Shown piece after piece: positions 35,921 to 45,108 of a stretch of DNA of 64,000 bases. The notes below the pieces were generated by a model. The model saw nothing but the letters and a program-made list of their open reading frames with translations, did not search any database and was not told where the DNA came from. A program made the position numbers and the translations under genes. This stretch comes from Nitrospina sp. (GTDB taxonomy: Bacteria > Nitrospinota > Nitrospinia > Nitrospinales > VA-1): NCBI GenBank assembly GCA_018697205.1, contig JABHTG010000037.1:1-64000 (forward strand). Direction: 5' to 3'. Positions within the stretch are counted from its first letter, which is position 1. Each line of letters opens with the position of its first letter.

Positions 35921-36865
35921 TTAAAAGTATTGGTAAAAACTAAAATATCTTTCAGCGGTATCAGGTATCATTACAACCACATTTTTTTCTAGCCCTAACT
36001 CTTTAGCTACTTCGCAGGCAGCATGACAGGCAGCTCCTGCTGAAATTCCAGCTGAAATACCTTCTTCTTTTCCTAGTCTTCTTGAGCATTGGTAAGCATC
36101 ATCGTCAGAGACAGGTCTAACAGAATCTAGAATATTTATATTTAAAACCTTTGGCTTAAAACCAGCTCCGATACCTTGTATTTTATGTGGACCAGGATTT
36201 TTTCCTGAAAGAATTGCAGAAGTTGCTGGCTCGACAGCAACTATTTTAATATCTTTATTATGCTGTTTAAGACACTCACCAACTCCCGTAATGGTTCCTC
36301 CTGTACCAACTCCAGCCACAAATGCATCAATTTTTTCTCCATTCATTGCACAAAGTATCTCGGGGCCAGTAGTTTCTCTATGGATTGCAGGGTTAGCTAA
36401 GTTATTAAACTGCTGTGGCATAAAATAGTCTGGATGTTGGGCCAAAAGTTCTTCGGCTCTTTCTATAGTTCCTTCCATTCCGAATTCGGCACGACTTAAT
36501 TCTGTTTTCGCTCCAAAACTTTCAAGCATCATTCTTCGTTCGGTGCTCATATTTTCTGACATGACGAGAATGACTTGATAACCTTTAACTGCTCCGACCA
36601 TAGCGAGGCCAATACCTGTATTTCCACTAGTTGCTTCAATAATTGTGGAACCCGGTTTCAATATGCCGCGACTTTCGGCATCCTCCACCATGGCTTTTGC
36701 GATCCTATCTTTGACACTACCACCGGGATTAAAGCACTCGAGCTTAGCATATATATTTGCCCCATTTTCTGGGGTGATATTATTTAGTTTGACTAGTGGG
36801 GTTAAACCAACTAGTTGCAAACTATCATTATTCTGACCAGCTTGGGTGACCGAATTTATTGTCAT
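35921..36865 (-). CDS. cysK: Cysteine synthase A (O-acetylserine sulfhydrylase)
   Basis: A 314-residue fold-type II PLP enzyme converting O-acetylserine and sulfide to cysteine. Signatures are VGLTPLVKLNNI, the PLP lysine in NPGGSVKDRIAKAMVEDAE, EATSGNTGIGLAMVGAVKGY, AGVGTGGTITGVG, and EEGISAGISAGAACHAA, ending in the usual DTAERYFS. It is the first gene of the sulfur amino acid cluster and has a good sigma-70 promoter with a leader of about 30 bases. No clear Shine-Dalgarno precedes the ATG. Confidence 0.94.
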   Translation of the reverse strand: MTINSVTQAGQNNDSLQLVGLTPLVKLNNITPENGANIYAKLECFNPGGSVKDRIAKAMVEDAESRGILKPGSTIIEATSGNTGIGLAMVGAVKGYQVILVMSENMSTERRMMLESFGAKTELSRAEFGMEGTIERAEELLAQHPDYFMPQQFNNLANPAIHRETTGPEILCAMNGEKIDAFVAGVGTGGTITGVGECLKQHNKDIKIVAVEPATSAILSGKNPGPHKIQGIGAGFKPKVLNINILDSVRPVSDDDAYQCSRRLGKEEGISAGISAGAACHAACEVAKELGLEKNVVVMIPDTAERYFSFYQYF

Positions 36866-37213
36866 AGATTTTTTTAAATAAATATTCTGGCAAACTAGTG
36901 ATTATAAATGATGAATATGTCTTAAGTCAACCGTATAAGTACTTGTTGATTAGGGGGTTTCTGACTTGGTAACCTAAAGTGTGTTAAATAAAATTTTTTC
37001 AGATTAACTTTAAAAGAATTAAAATTTGAGTTCAGATTACACGTTTTCGTGATTTATTTGCCTAATTTTTTCGATTTGCTTTAAGGGTTAATTATAGGGT
37101 TCAGTATTGGGGAATGATTGTAGATTCGCTTAAAAATTTTTATATTTTTGAGATCTAGTTTTTCGGGGAGTGACTCTGCAATACTTCTTATATGGTCAGC
37201 TTAATGGAGTAAT
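36866..37213. other. Gap between gspD and cysK
   Basis: Besides the cysK promoter I see no gene, terminator hairpin or recognised riboswitch in this 348-base gap. The end of the T2SS transcript must fall here or run through. Confidence 0.5.
36901..36930 (-). promoter_or_regulatory. Sigma-70 promoter of the cysK cluster
   Basis: On the minus strand TTGACT (36925-36930) and a perfect TATAAT (36901-36906) are separated by 18 bases. Transcription should start near 36894, about 30 bases before the cysK ATG. Confidence 0.7.
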
Positions 37214-39730
37214 TTAACTGCGCGGATTATGACTTTTTATACTACTTAGGCGTTTTCTTATTTCCCTAGTGGCAATACTTGAATCTTCAACCGTTGATAT
37301 AATATGTGGCGTTATAAAAATCATTAATTCGGTTTTTGTATTTGTAGTACTTTCGCTACTAAACAGCTTTCCTATGTATGGGAGATCCATCAAACCTGGA
37401 ACCCCTTCTACTGTTTGAGATGAATCGGTTCGCATCAATCCTCCCATAACGAGGACTTGGTTGTCCTTAAGTACCACTTCAGTATTAACCTCACGAGTAT
37501 TAAAAGATGCTGTCGTGATTCCTCCAGATGTGACATCTGCACCTTTTGAACTAATTTCTTGCCGGATTTTCATGTTTACAAAATTATCTGAATTGATCTT
37601 CGGAAAAATATCTAATTTTACGCCAACTTTTTTGAATTCTATTGAGGTTGAGGTAACAGGTGAAGCTGAATTTGTCGTTAGAGTAGAGCTTGCCACAGGT
37701 ATTTCATCAGTAACAGAAATACTGGCTGCTTTATTATCAGATGTTACTAGAATGGGGTTAGCTAGAACATCAGCTTGGGAATCGGAAGCAAATAATTCAA
37801 GTTTTGCCTTGAGCCGACTTGCGTTTTCTAAAAGCAGACTACCACCCGGAACCAGGCTTGCAGTTGCTCCAGATAATGAAGTCCCTAGAATTGAGTTGGT
37901 TGTTGCTGATGTCGCTAATGAACCTACTTTTGGAAGATCTATATTACCCAGTGATTCTCCTTCTAAAATCCATTCAACTCCTTTACGAGTAGCTTCATCA
38001 ACTTTAAGGTCAATTATCAATACCTCTATAAGTACTTGTTGAGGTAATAGATCTAGTTTTTTAATCACTTCCAGAATAGCGGGATAATTTCTGGGACTGG
38101 TTCGAATGATTAAAGCATTTGTATCCTCGTCCGGTAGTATTGTGACTTCACCTTCGATATTGTCCTTTATTCCACCAGTTAGTTTTATTTGTTTGCTTTT
38201 TGGGTCATTAGTTTTTGATTGAGTTTTGGAATTTTTAGCTTTGGAAGTTTTGTTTTCTTTAGAGGTTTCGTTTTTAACCAAATTATCAAACTGTTTTAAT
38301 TTTGATTGAGATGATTCTTGTGATTGGAACAATGTGCTGAGTAAAGCTGACATTTTCCCAGCTTCGCCATTTTGAACGTAGTAAACAAATGTACTGACAT
38401 CACCTTCTGATACAGGTTGGTCAAGTTTGTTAACCCAAAATTCGATTGTAGGTAAAATTCGGTCAAATGCGTTAACCACTAAAATAGAATTAAGTCGCCC
38501 TAAGGAAAGAAAAGTTAATGATTCACCGATTTCTTCTGCATATCCCATCGAAGAAAATATTTCATTCATTTCAAGAACAACTTTGTCTGACTCTGAATTA
38601 TTAAGTTTGTATAACTGGATATCGGAAGTTGCTAGTTTATCAATATCTAATGCTTCGACCACGTTTATTATGCGCCTAACATTATTGGCCATTTCTATCA
38701 TCATTAAATTATTCGTTTCAGGAATTTCTATGAAGCTCGCATTAGGTGAGAGTAGGGGAGTTATGATTTTTTTCATTGATTCAACAGAGATATGCTTGAG
38801 CGGAATGATCTGGATGATTAGTCGCTCTTTTTCTGGGATACTAGAATCGTTGCCGTAATGGATGCTTAAAGGTTTCTTCGCAGCTTCTTCAACGCCAAGA
38901 AATCTATAAAAATTACCACTTTTTGTGACTGTGACATTGTGCAAGGCTAAAATTTGTTCTAGCACAGAATATAAATCTTCGACCTGTATTTTATTAAATG
39001 TTTGCAGGGTTACTTTGCCCTGCACGTTACCTTCAACGATATAGTCAATTTTTAATAGTTCACTAAATGTAGTGATAACGTCATATAACTCGGTTCCCTC
39101 AAAATTTAAGGTGATATGTTTAGCTTTTGTAAGTTCTTCTGGAAGTGTTGGCTCTTGATTGATTACCGTTTTTATCTTGTTTAAGGAGAATGGCTGCCGG
39201 TTTTGAAGTGTTTTTTTTGTGACTTCAATTTCACTAATCTGTTTGTTATTTTTTTCTTTATAGGCACTTTTTGGATTAAATTCAATTAAGCTAGACGAAA
39301 GACTTGAGATAAAAAACTTATTCTTGTTTTCATCTTCTGCGAGATACCACGTTTGTTTATCGTGAATATTTTTTTGAGTTCTTAGAAGAGAGAAAGTTTG
39401 ATCCTTTTTTGCTATTCCTAAACTACCATATTGACTACCGGGGCCTTTTCTAAGAGGTACATTTTCACCAGATACTTTGATCAAACGATTTGTAGGTTGA
39501 TCAGGTATGTTTTTTATCCCGCTTAAATCCAACGAACTTATGGGCTGCTTTTTATTACTAGAATTTTTTTTGTTGATTTTTGTTGCTTTTGATTTTCTTT
39601 TTTCAGAAAAAATCATCCCATCTACTGGATTTTTTTCTTTGAATTTTTCAAGAGCAGTCTTTCTATTTCCTAGACAACCGGACGATAAACATACACTTAA
39701 TATCAAAATTGATAAGAAAAATTTTTTCAT
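37214..39730 (-). CDS. gspD: Type II secretion secretin, lipidated, with N-terminal SH3b-like domain
   Basis: An 838-residue outer-membrane channel. The signal peptide ends in a lipobox (LSSGC, Cys19), so it is a lipoprotein secretin that may reach the outer membrane without a separate pilotin, as known for HxcQ. Residues about 82-148 resemble a bacterial SH3 domain (GENVPLRKGPGSQYGSLG, then QTWYLAEDE), which is unusual in a GspD. Then come the N0 domain (ITLNFEGTELYDVITTFSEL), N1-N3 repeats, a Lys/Ser/Thr/Asn-rich linker inside N3, and the secretin core with VPGLMDLPYIGKLFSS and ELMIFITPHII. It is the last gene of the operon, overlapping gspM as ATGA. Confidence 0.94.
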   Translation of the reverse strand: MKKFFLSILILSVCLSSGCLGNRKTALEKFKEKNPVDGMIFSEKRKSKATKINKKNSSNKKQPISSLDLSGIKNIPDQPTNRLIKVSGENVPLRKGPGSQYGSLGIAKKDQTFSLLRTQKNIHDKQTWYLAEDENKNKFFISSLSSSLIEFNPKSAYKEKNNKQISEIEVTKKTLQNRQPFSLNKIKTVINQEPTLPEELTKAKHITLNFEGTELYDVITTFSELLKIDYIVEGNVQGKVTLQTFNKIQVEDLYSVLEQILALHNVTVTKSGNFYRFLGVEEAAKKPLSIHYGNDSSIPEKERLIIQIIPLKHISVESMKKIITPLLSPNASFIEIPETNNLMMIEMANNVRRIINVVEALDIDKLATSDIQLYKLNNSESDKVVLEMNEIFSSMGYAEEIGESLTFLSLGRLNSILVVNAFDRILPTIEFWVNKLDQPVSEGDVSTFVYYVQNGEAGKMSALLSTLFQSQESSQSKLKQFDNLVKNETSKENKTSKAKNSKTQSKTNDPKSKQIKLTGGIKDNIEGEVTILPDEDTNALIIRTSPRNYPAILEVIKKLDLLPQQVLIEVLIIDLKVDEATRKGVEWILEGESLGNIDLPKVGSLATSATTNSILGTSLSGATASLVPGGSLLLENASRLKAKLELFASDSQADVLANPILVTSDNKAASISVTDEIPVASSTLTTNSASPVTSTSIEFKKVGVKLDIFPKINSDNFVNMKIRQEISSKGADVTSGGITTASFNTREVNTEVVLKDNQVLVMGGLMRTDSSQTVEGVPGLMDLPYIGKLFSSESTTNTKTELMIFITPHIISTVEDSSIATREIRKRLSSIKSHNPRS

Positions 39731-40305
39731 GAGACTTTCTTTTTTTCTATTTTCATTGTCTTAATAAATCCACTAACAGTCATTTGAGCTTGTAGTTCTT
39801 CCAAATCCTTTTTATTTATTCTTTGAACTGACATCTCCTCGATGACCATGAACTTTTGGTTATTTTCCAGGATACGTATAAAATTAGTCAAATTTCTAAG
39901 TTTTGAGCGGGTAGTAACTTTGGTTGATATGGTTAATAAGTTCTCTGTATATTTAGGCTTATCGACACGAAACCGTATAATGTTTACACCCGTTTGGTTT
40001 GATAGGCTCTCTATTAGGCGCTGTTGTTCTGCAGCGGCTAAGGCTGGCTTAGTTTGGTTGAAAAAACGCTGCTTAAGAATTGAGCTTGTTAATTTATTTT
40101 CCGTGCTTTTGGCTTTGTAATATGACTTTTGATTCAAAATTGCATAGCATTTTTGAATGAAAAGAATTTTGTCTTGTATTTTTTGATCCGCTCTACTGTT
40201 TTCTGTGTAGACTGGTTGTGCTACGAAGACAAAAAAGAGCCAGAGAATAATAAAAGTTCCTCCAGTAAGTACTAATTTTCTATCTCTGGGTGCTATTTCA
40301 ACCAC
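39727..40305 (-). CDS. gspM: T2SS inner-membrane protein GspM/PilO-like
   Basis: A 192-residue protein with one N-terminal membrane helix (about 12-30, LTGGTFIILWLFFVFVAQPVY) and a periplasmic coiled-coil and ferredoxin-like region (QQRLIESLSNQTGVNIIRFR, then LTISTKVTTRSKLRNLTNFI). It should pair with GspL in the inner-membrane platform. The start is GTG at 40305 with GGGGGAA upstream, overlapping gspL by 8 bases. Sequence similarity in this family is low, so the call rests on topology, length and position. Confidence 0.82.
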   Translation of the reverse strand: MVEIAPRDRKLVLTGGTFIILWLFFVFVAQPVYTENSRADQKIQDKILFIQKCYAILNQKSYYKAKSTENKLTSSILKQRFFNQTKPALAAAEQQRLIESLSNQTGVNIIRFRVDKPKYTENLLTISTKVTTRSKLRNLTNFIRILENNQKFMVIEEMSVQRINKKDLEELQAQMTVSGFIKTMKIEKKKVS

Positions 40306-41776
40306 TATTCCCCCCTATGGCAGCATTAATTGTAAATTTTTCGCCTATTGATTCAGTTATGATCGTGCCTACAAAATGGGTGTCCCGAAAATGATTTGAG
40401 TTTTCAATTATTGGTATTAGTTGGGATGCATTAATCGAAACTCCATTAAGTTTAATATTTTTGTTCTCGAACTTGATCTTTTTTAGCCACGTATCCTTGG
40501 GGATAATCTGACTCAATTCTAGGAGTAATGGGAGCTTTGTTGGGTTTTGTTCATCTATTCTATTGAGAGTGTTTGTGTACTTTTGAAGCTCATTATACTC
40601 AAGGTCAACCTTCTCTAAAGGTCCCATATGAACTTTTATTTCGTCTAATTGTTTATCAAGAGAAGTTAAAATTATTTTATTTTGGATGCTTTGATTAATC
40701 ATGAACCCAAATAAAAATAATATTGTTGCTAATGCGAGTCCTACTGAGTTTTTAACGTTTATTTTTTTTTTCTTAGTAGTGTTTAAGTTATCTGGTAATA
40801 GGTTTGTTTCAATTATATTTTGCTTTGTCTCCCGCATTGCAAGTCCAAGAGAGGTGCCCATAAAGGCTGTAGAATAATTTTTGGGTAACTCTGAATTGAT
40901 GACCGATGGGAGTTGTGGTCTAAAAACCTGAACTCCTGCCGCCGACTCCAACATTGCAGTAATTTTTGGTGCTAAATGGCCACCTCCTGAAACGAAAACC
41001 GCGTCTACGGTTTTGGAGTTATCGATATTCCTGCAAGATGAGAGAGCGTTCTTTATTTCTTCTACTAAGGTTTCAGTAATTGTTTCTATATTAATTTGAT
41101 TTGTTTGTTTTTCTATATTGAGGAAAATATCTCTGTACATTGGATCCACAATTGGAATGTTTCTAGAAAACTCCAATTCTCTCTGTATAAGAATTGAAAT
41201 TTCAATGTCGTTAGAACTAAGGTCTACTAAAACTGAAAGTGATTCTTGGTTTTTATCGTTTAGCCATAATATATTGAGGTTGGCGAATATAGAGACATCA
41301 AGAATTGATACGTTAAGATTGAGTTTTTTAAGTAAACTAAGGTAGTAGTTAGCGGTTTCTTTCTTAATTGCAGCGCATGCGATGTGATACTGGTTGTCTT
41401 TTTTTGTAGTTATATGATTAGAGTAGTACAAATTATCTAAACTCGATGAAAAATGCCTCTCTAATTCAAATGCCATCATAGAATCTACAGATTCGCGGTC
41501 GGGAGAAGGAAGTTTAAATGACTGAAATGTTATGTTAGAACGTGGAATACTGACAACCACGTTTTCTGTCCACGCATTATGTTCGATCATAAAGGCGTTT
41601 ACTTTCTCTAGAAAAAGAGATTCGGCTTTTTCATTTTCTTTACTTAAAGGTTCAATAGGTATGTACTTGCTTGCTAATACATCTAAGCGATACAGGGTTT
41701 TCCCTAATAAAGTTAGACAGACAGAGTTTTCACGGATGTCAATCCCTAGTGATTTTTCAAGATAAAATTTTTTCAT
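40298..41776 (-). CDS. gspL: T2SS GspL (PilM-PilN-like fusion)
   Basis: A 492-residue protein. The cytoplasmic N-terminal 330 residues have an actin-like PilM fold (SLGIDIRENSVCLTLLG, VVVSIPRSNITFQSFKLP, DAVFVSGGGHLAPKITAMLE), then one membrane helix at about 345-365 (NSVGLALATILFLFGFMINQ) and a PilN-like periplasmic part. GspL links the GspE ATPase to the platform. Its stop and start overlap the neighbouring genes (ATGA with gspK, 8 bases with gspM). The clear PilM and PilN likeness shows the kinship of this T2SS with type IV pilus systems. Confidence 0.88.
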   Translation of the reverse strand: MKKFYLEKSLGIDIRENSVCLTLLGKTLYRLDVLASKYIPIEPLSKENEKAESLFLEKVNAFMIEHNAWTENVVVSIPRSNITFQSFKLPSPDRESVDSMMAFELERHFSSSLDNLYYSNHITTKKDNQYHIACAAIKKETANYYLSLLKKLNLNVSILDVSIFANLNILWLNDKNQESLSVLVDLSSNDIEISILIQRELEFSRNIPIVDPMYRDIFLNIEKQTNQINIETITETLVEEIKNALSSCRNIDNSKTVDAVFVSGGGHLAPKITAMLESAAGVQVFRPQLPSVINSELPKNYSTAFMGTSLGLAMRETKQNIIETNLLPDNLNTTKKKKINVKNSVGLALATILFLFGFMINQSIQNKIILTSLDKQLDEIKVHMGPLEKVDLEYNELQKYTNTLNRIDEQNPTKLPLLLELSQIIPKDTWLKKIKFENKNIKLNGVSINASQLIPIIENSNHFRDTHFVGTIITESIGEKFTINAAIGGNSG

Positions 41777-42756
41777 TGATTGCCTGTTAATTCACTTCTG
41801 TCTTGATTATTTAAAATATTATCGTTCCAGTAATGCGTTAATAATATTGGGCCTTCTTTTTTAGATATTTTTTGAATAACGGTGCTGATCGAATGATTTG
41901 TCGGGCTATCCTCGGCTTTACCTGTAGACCTAATTCTAAAATAACTAGATGTTGTCTTGTCATAGAAACCCTTTTTTTCTCTTTCTTTCATTATTGTTTT
42001 TGCCTGTGTCTCAGAAAAAATGACCGAAAGAATCTCGGGTTTAGCTGTATTGGGGTTTATCGTTTCTACATTGTAGGTAGTAAAAAAATCAATCAATCCT
42101 TTACGTTTATCAAAACCATATAAAGTTTTTTTATCAACTTCACGGACTTTTATTAATTCATCAAGGTTTTCTATGGGCGCATTTTTGGGAAAATAAGGTG
42201 GACTTAAATTCTGATAAAAGTCATTTTCAGCCCCATTTAATCGATGGGTTTTATCTGAATCGATCCAATCAAGTATTGAGTCAGCGATAATATCCTTCTT
42301 GTCTTTTGATTCGATACCTATTTTCGTCAAAACCTTGACCAATATATCTCGAGTTGTTTTGTTGATAGGGATTTTGCTATTTTCATCTTTGATTGAATAG
42401 CTAATTACTCCTGGCCCAAATTTGATATTTTGGCGTATTGGGGAACGATATGAAACTTCTTCTGAATTTGAAGGTTTTTTATCAGATCCTTTAGTAGTAG
42501 GACCCATGATTAGTCCAAAGTCTTGATTCAAAGCGTGAAAGCTTGCTGGTGAAAGGATTTCTGCCATTGCCATGTGGACCCCAGCCTTAGCAAGGTGGTA
42601 AGTTTGGATGTCCTCCTTAAAGTTACGGGTTGTATTAACTTCTCCTTTCATGGAGAAGGCAAATTCTGTAGCTAATCCCATTAAGAGAACCAGAACCCAT
42701 AAGACTACCATCAGGGCAATTCCGTTTTGATTTGAATGAATTTTAAGTTTTTTCAT
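41773..42756 (-). CDS. gspK: T2SS minor pseudopilin GspK
   Basis: A 327-residue protein with a prepilin-like N-terminus (NQNGIALMVVLWVLVLLMGL; cleavage after the glycine) lacking the usual Glu+5, as is normal for GspK, followed by the helix-hairpin-helix-containing domain (LTKIGIESKDKKDIIADSIL, DWIDSDKTHRLNGAENDFY, and VETINPNTAKPEILSVIF). GspK caps the pseudopilus tip with GspI and GspJ. The ATG at 42756 overlaps gspJ by 14 bases; an upstream TTG is less likely. Confidence 0.92.
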   Translation of the reverse strand: MKKLKIHSNQNGIALMVVLWVLVLLMGLATEFAFSMKGEVNTTRNFKEDIQTYHLAKAGVHMAMAEILSPASFHALNQDFGLIMGPTTKGSDKKPSNSEEVSYRSPIRQNIKFGPGVISYSIKDENSKIPINKTTRDILVKVLTKIGIESKDKKDIIADSILDWIDSDKTHRLNGAENDFYQNLSPPYFPKNAPIENLDELIKVREVDKKTLYGFDKRKGLIDFFTTYNVETINPNTAKPEILSVIFSETQAKTIMKEREKKGFYDKTTSSYFRIRSTGKAEDSPTNHSISTVIQKISKKEGPILLTHYWNDNILNNQDRSELTGNQ

Positions 42757-43603
42757 CACGTTCTTCAGGTAATGCAAATTTCATTCCAGAATTAAGAGGT
42801 ATAATGATAGGAGGAGAGTAAATTACCCTTGATTGCCCCTTTGATTCGGGTTTAAGTGCCTCCTTCAAACCAAGTGAAACTTCCACGGCTCTAGGTAAAG
42901 TCATTTTATGATTTTTTTCAAATCTATACCTAGATTGCTGTTCTTCAGTTAGCTCGCCTACTTTTTTATTAAAAAAAGTTTGTTCAACAGAGGTTACCCA
43001 ACGCCCTTCATATTTTTTTGACTTATCAAATTGGAGCTCAGTTTCGCTTGGGCTTAATTCTTTTACTTGGTAGTAGCGGAACTTAAGGTAATCGACATCT
43101 TCAGCAAGAAGAAATAAACGATCTTGATTAGTTTTTCTAGATATATAGGTAGTCGAGTTTTTGGATGCTACAATTCGTTCTCCCATTATAATTCCAGACT
43201 TTCCTGACTCTGGATGCTCTCCGACATAAAAAGTAGTTTCATGTGTCCACGGAGATTTCCCCTGACTTGTGAGTTGTGAGGAAAAAGTTACAAACCGCAG
43301 AAAATTTTCTTTCCCTTCAAAGGAAAGTAATCTTTCAGGTTTCTCTTCTAAATTTTTTGTAGTGAAAACGTTTTTTTCCCGAAATATAAATACGGGATAA
43401 GTAGATTTTATTTTTTGTCCAAGTTGATTTTGAATTAGTCGTAATCGTTGGAACGTATCAACTTTTAATTGGCCAGTTTCTTGGGCCGAAGATCCAAGCC
43501 TTATAGCTCCTAGCGAGATAGCAACAATAAACCCTATAATTCCCAAAGAAAGAATAAGTTCTAATAAAGTGAATCCGTGGTTTGAATTGCGCAAACATTT
43601 CAT
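42743..43603 (-). CDS. gspJ: T2SS minor pseudopilin GspJ
   Basis: A 286-residue pseudopilin with the prepilin peptidase site HGFTLLELILSLG (cleavage after Gly10 of the leader, Glu+5 present). It forms the pseudopilus tip with GspI and GspK. I start it at the ATG at 43603, five bases after gspI, with GGGAAA upstream; a longer frame begins 36 codons earlier but gives no sensible leader. The body is longer than E. coli-type GspJ (about 200 residues). Confidence 0.9.
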   Translation of the reverse strand: MKCLRNSNHGFTLLELILSLGIIGFIVAISLGAIRLGSSAQETGQLKVDTFQRLRLIQNQLGQKIKSTYPVFIFREKNVFTTKNLEEKPERLLSFEGKENFLRFVTFSSQLTSQGKSPWTHETTFYVGEHPESGKSGIIMGERIVASKNSTTYISRKTNQDRLFLLAEDVDYLKFRYYQVKELSPSETELQFDKSKKYEGRWVTSVEQTFFNKKVGELTEEQQSRYRFEKNHKMTLPRAVEVSLGLKEALKPESKGQSRVIYSPPIIIPLNSGMKFALPEERDEKT

Positions 43604-43607
43604 AATA

Positions 43608-44213
43608 TTAATTTCCCGAAATACGAGGAGTATATGCTCCACTGATATAGGCTTTGCCTTGCTTGCGACCAGAAATATATTGAAAAGGATCATTAGGAGG
43701 TGGCGTGTCATCCTTTTCGTTTGCCTTTATAGAGCTTGGGCCTCCGCCAAATGACTGTGCTAGTATAAAATCTGCGCCAGGATACAATGCCCCATCCACT
43801 TTTAGGGTGTTAAGTTCAATGTCACGGGTTTTCCCGTTATCCTCCCAGAGTACATTTAATTTTACTCTTGAAAGTTGGATATTATTCTCTGCGCTATTTA
43901 GAGGCGAAGTGTATGGTGATATTTCAAGTTGCCACCGGTATTTTTTTTCGTTAAGAAAGCTTCCTTCAAACTCAGAAGTAGGGTAGTTATTGATCTCCAG
44001 CTCTCCTAGCTTTGAATGGGCAAGAGTCGTGCCTTTAAGATATTGCTCTGAAAGGCTGACCGAACGAATGCTTCCAGAAAATAACTGTGAAACAGTGACA
44101 AAGCCTATAGCCATTATGGCGAGGGAAACAATCACCTCAAGAAGAGAAAAGCCATCATTATTTATTTTTTTTGATTTTTGTCTGCCCGGTAATGGGGTCA
44201 ACGCTGATAGCAT
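43608..44213 (-). CDS. gspI: T2SS minor pseudopilin GspI
   Basis: A 201-residue pseudopilin with leader cleavage site NDGFSLLEVIVSLAIMAIG and Glu+5. The only ATG start, at 44213, lies 56 bases inside gspH, giving a 21-residue basic leader (RQKSKKINNDG). That is a long overlap for this operon. A proline- and glycine-rich C-terminal part (FGGGPSSI, PPPNDPFQYISG) is atypical for GspI. Confidence 0.88.
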   Translation of the reverse strand: MLSALTPLPGRQKSKKINNDGFSLLEVIVSLAIMAIGFVTVSQLFSGSIRSVSLSEQYLKGTTLAHSKLGELEINNYPTSEFEGSFLNEKKYRWQLEISPYTSPLNSAENNIQLSRVKLNVLWEDNGKTRDIELNTLKVDGALYPGADFILAQSFGGGPSSIKANEKDDTPPPNDPFQYISGRKQGKAYISGAYTPRISGN

Positions 44214-44664
44214 AATAATTATCCAAATTTTTAGATTCTTTTATATTCATAGCAATTAAACCACCACTTGAGTTTCCCTGAGGGTAAAAAGTGACTGTGA
44301 ATTCACCATCCCTAAAAAAATTATCTTCACCTTCGTATATAAAGTGAGTCAAACTAACCGGATCCGTTATAGATGTTATCTTTTTGGTTTTATTTTTATA
44401 GTCTTGAGTAACCCAGAACTGATTCCTAGTTAGATTCCCCGAAAATACGACTGGTTTTTTAGAAGCAATAGCTTCACTTCTTGCATATCGCAAAGTAGAG
44501 GCAACCTTACGCGCAGACGATTGCAGTTCCATGCGATCTAGTGTTGTCATGACAAAGGGCGTGCTCAAGCCCGCAATAAGAGCCATAAAGAACATAACAA
44601 GCGTCAGCTCAAGCAAAGTAAATCCTAAGCATCCGATCTTTTTTAAAGGAGGCATCTTTTTCAT
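44158..44664 (-). CDS. gspH: T2SS minor pseudopilin GspH
   Basis: A 168-residue pseudopilin with cleavage site CLGFTLLELTLVMFFMALIAG and Glu+5 and the GspH-type segment ARKVASTLRYARSEAIASKKP, found in all GspH/FimT proteins. The ATG at 44664 overlaps the gspG TAA by one base; a TTG three codons upstream is not needed. The last 18 codons overlap gspI. Confidence 0.92.
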   Translation of the reverse strand: MKKMPPLKKIGCLGFTLLELTLVMFFMALIAGLSTPFVMTTLDRMELQSSARKVASTLRYARSEAIASKKPVVFSGNLTRNQFWVTQDYKNKTKKITSITDPVSLTHFIYEGEDNFFRDGEFTVTFYPQGNSSGGLIAMNIKESKNLDNYYAISVDPITGQTKIKKNK

Positions 44665-45074
44665 TACTTCCAACTGACTATATCTTTATTATTTTCCTCA
44701 CCACCTTCTACTTTATCTGCTCCGTATGAAATTAGGTCATAGTCACCATGTTCACCTGGAGATGTGTAAATGTAGCTATTGCCCCATGGATCTTTTGGGA
44801 TTTCTTTTTTGAGATATGCGGAAATTGCCTTTAGGCCTTCTTCAGTGTTTGGGTATTTATGATTTTCAAGGCGGTATAAATCGAGGGCTTGACCAAGTAA
44901 CTCAATTTGAGCTTGAGCATCCTGTTGCATTGCCTTATCTACATGTCCAAAAAATTTTGGAACAACTAAGGCTGCAAGAAGTCCAATGATAACCATAACA
45001 ACCAGTAGTTCTATTAAAGTAAACCCTGATTGTAGATTTTTTTTGACTTGGAAAATTGTTGTTTGTCTATTCAT
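44664..45074 (-). CDS. gspG: T2SS major pseudopilin GspG
   Basis: A 136-residue major pseudopilin. The prepilin site is SGFTLIELLVVMVIIGLLAA, followed by the family stretch ALDLYRLENHKYPNTEEGL, KDPWGNSYIYTSPGEHGDYDLISYGADKVEGGEE (DPWGN and LISYGAD seen), with the calcium-site acidic residues of the C-terminal loop. Length is normal. The prepilin peptidase GspO/PilD is not in this window. Confidence 0.96.
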   Translation of the reverse strand: MNRQTTIFQVKKNLQSGFTLIELLVVMVIIGLLAALVVPKFFGHVDKAMQQDAQAQIELLGQALDLYRLENHKYPNTEEGLKAISAYLKKEIPKDPWGNSYIYTSPGEHGDYDLISYGADKVEGGEENNKDIVSWK

Positions 45075-45108
45075 ACATGCCTAGCCCCTTTAAAGAAGTT
45101 GTTTTTGA

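Noticed and set aside
32137..36865. JAMM (Mec+/HcyD-like) protease in the sulfur cluster
   Set aside because: No frame on either strand shows an ExnHxH...D motif; all genes in the cluster are otherwise assigned.
37461..38042. 193-residue frame on the plus strand opposite gspD
   Set aside because: It lies wholly within the secretin core on the other strand, has no motifs, and gspD is certain.
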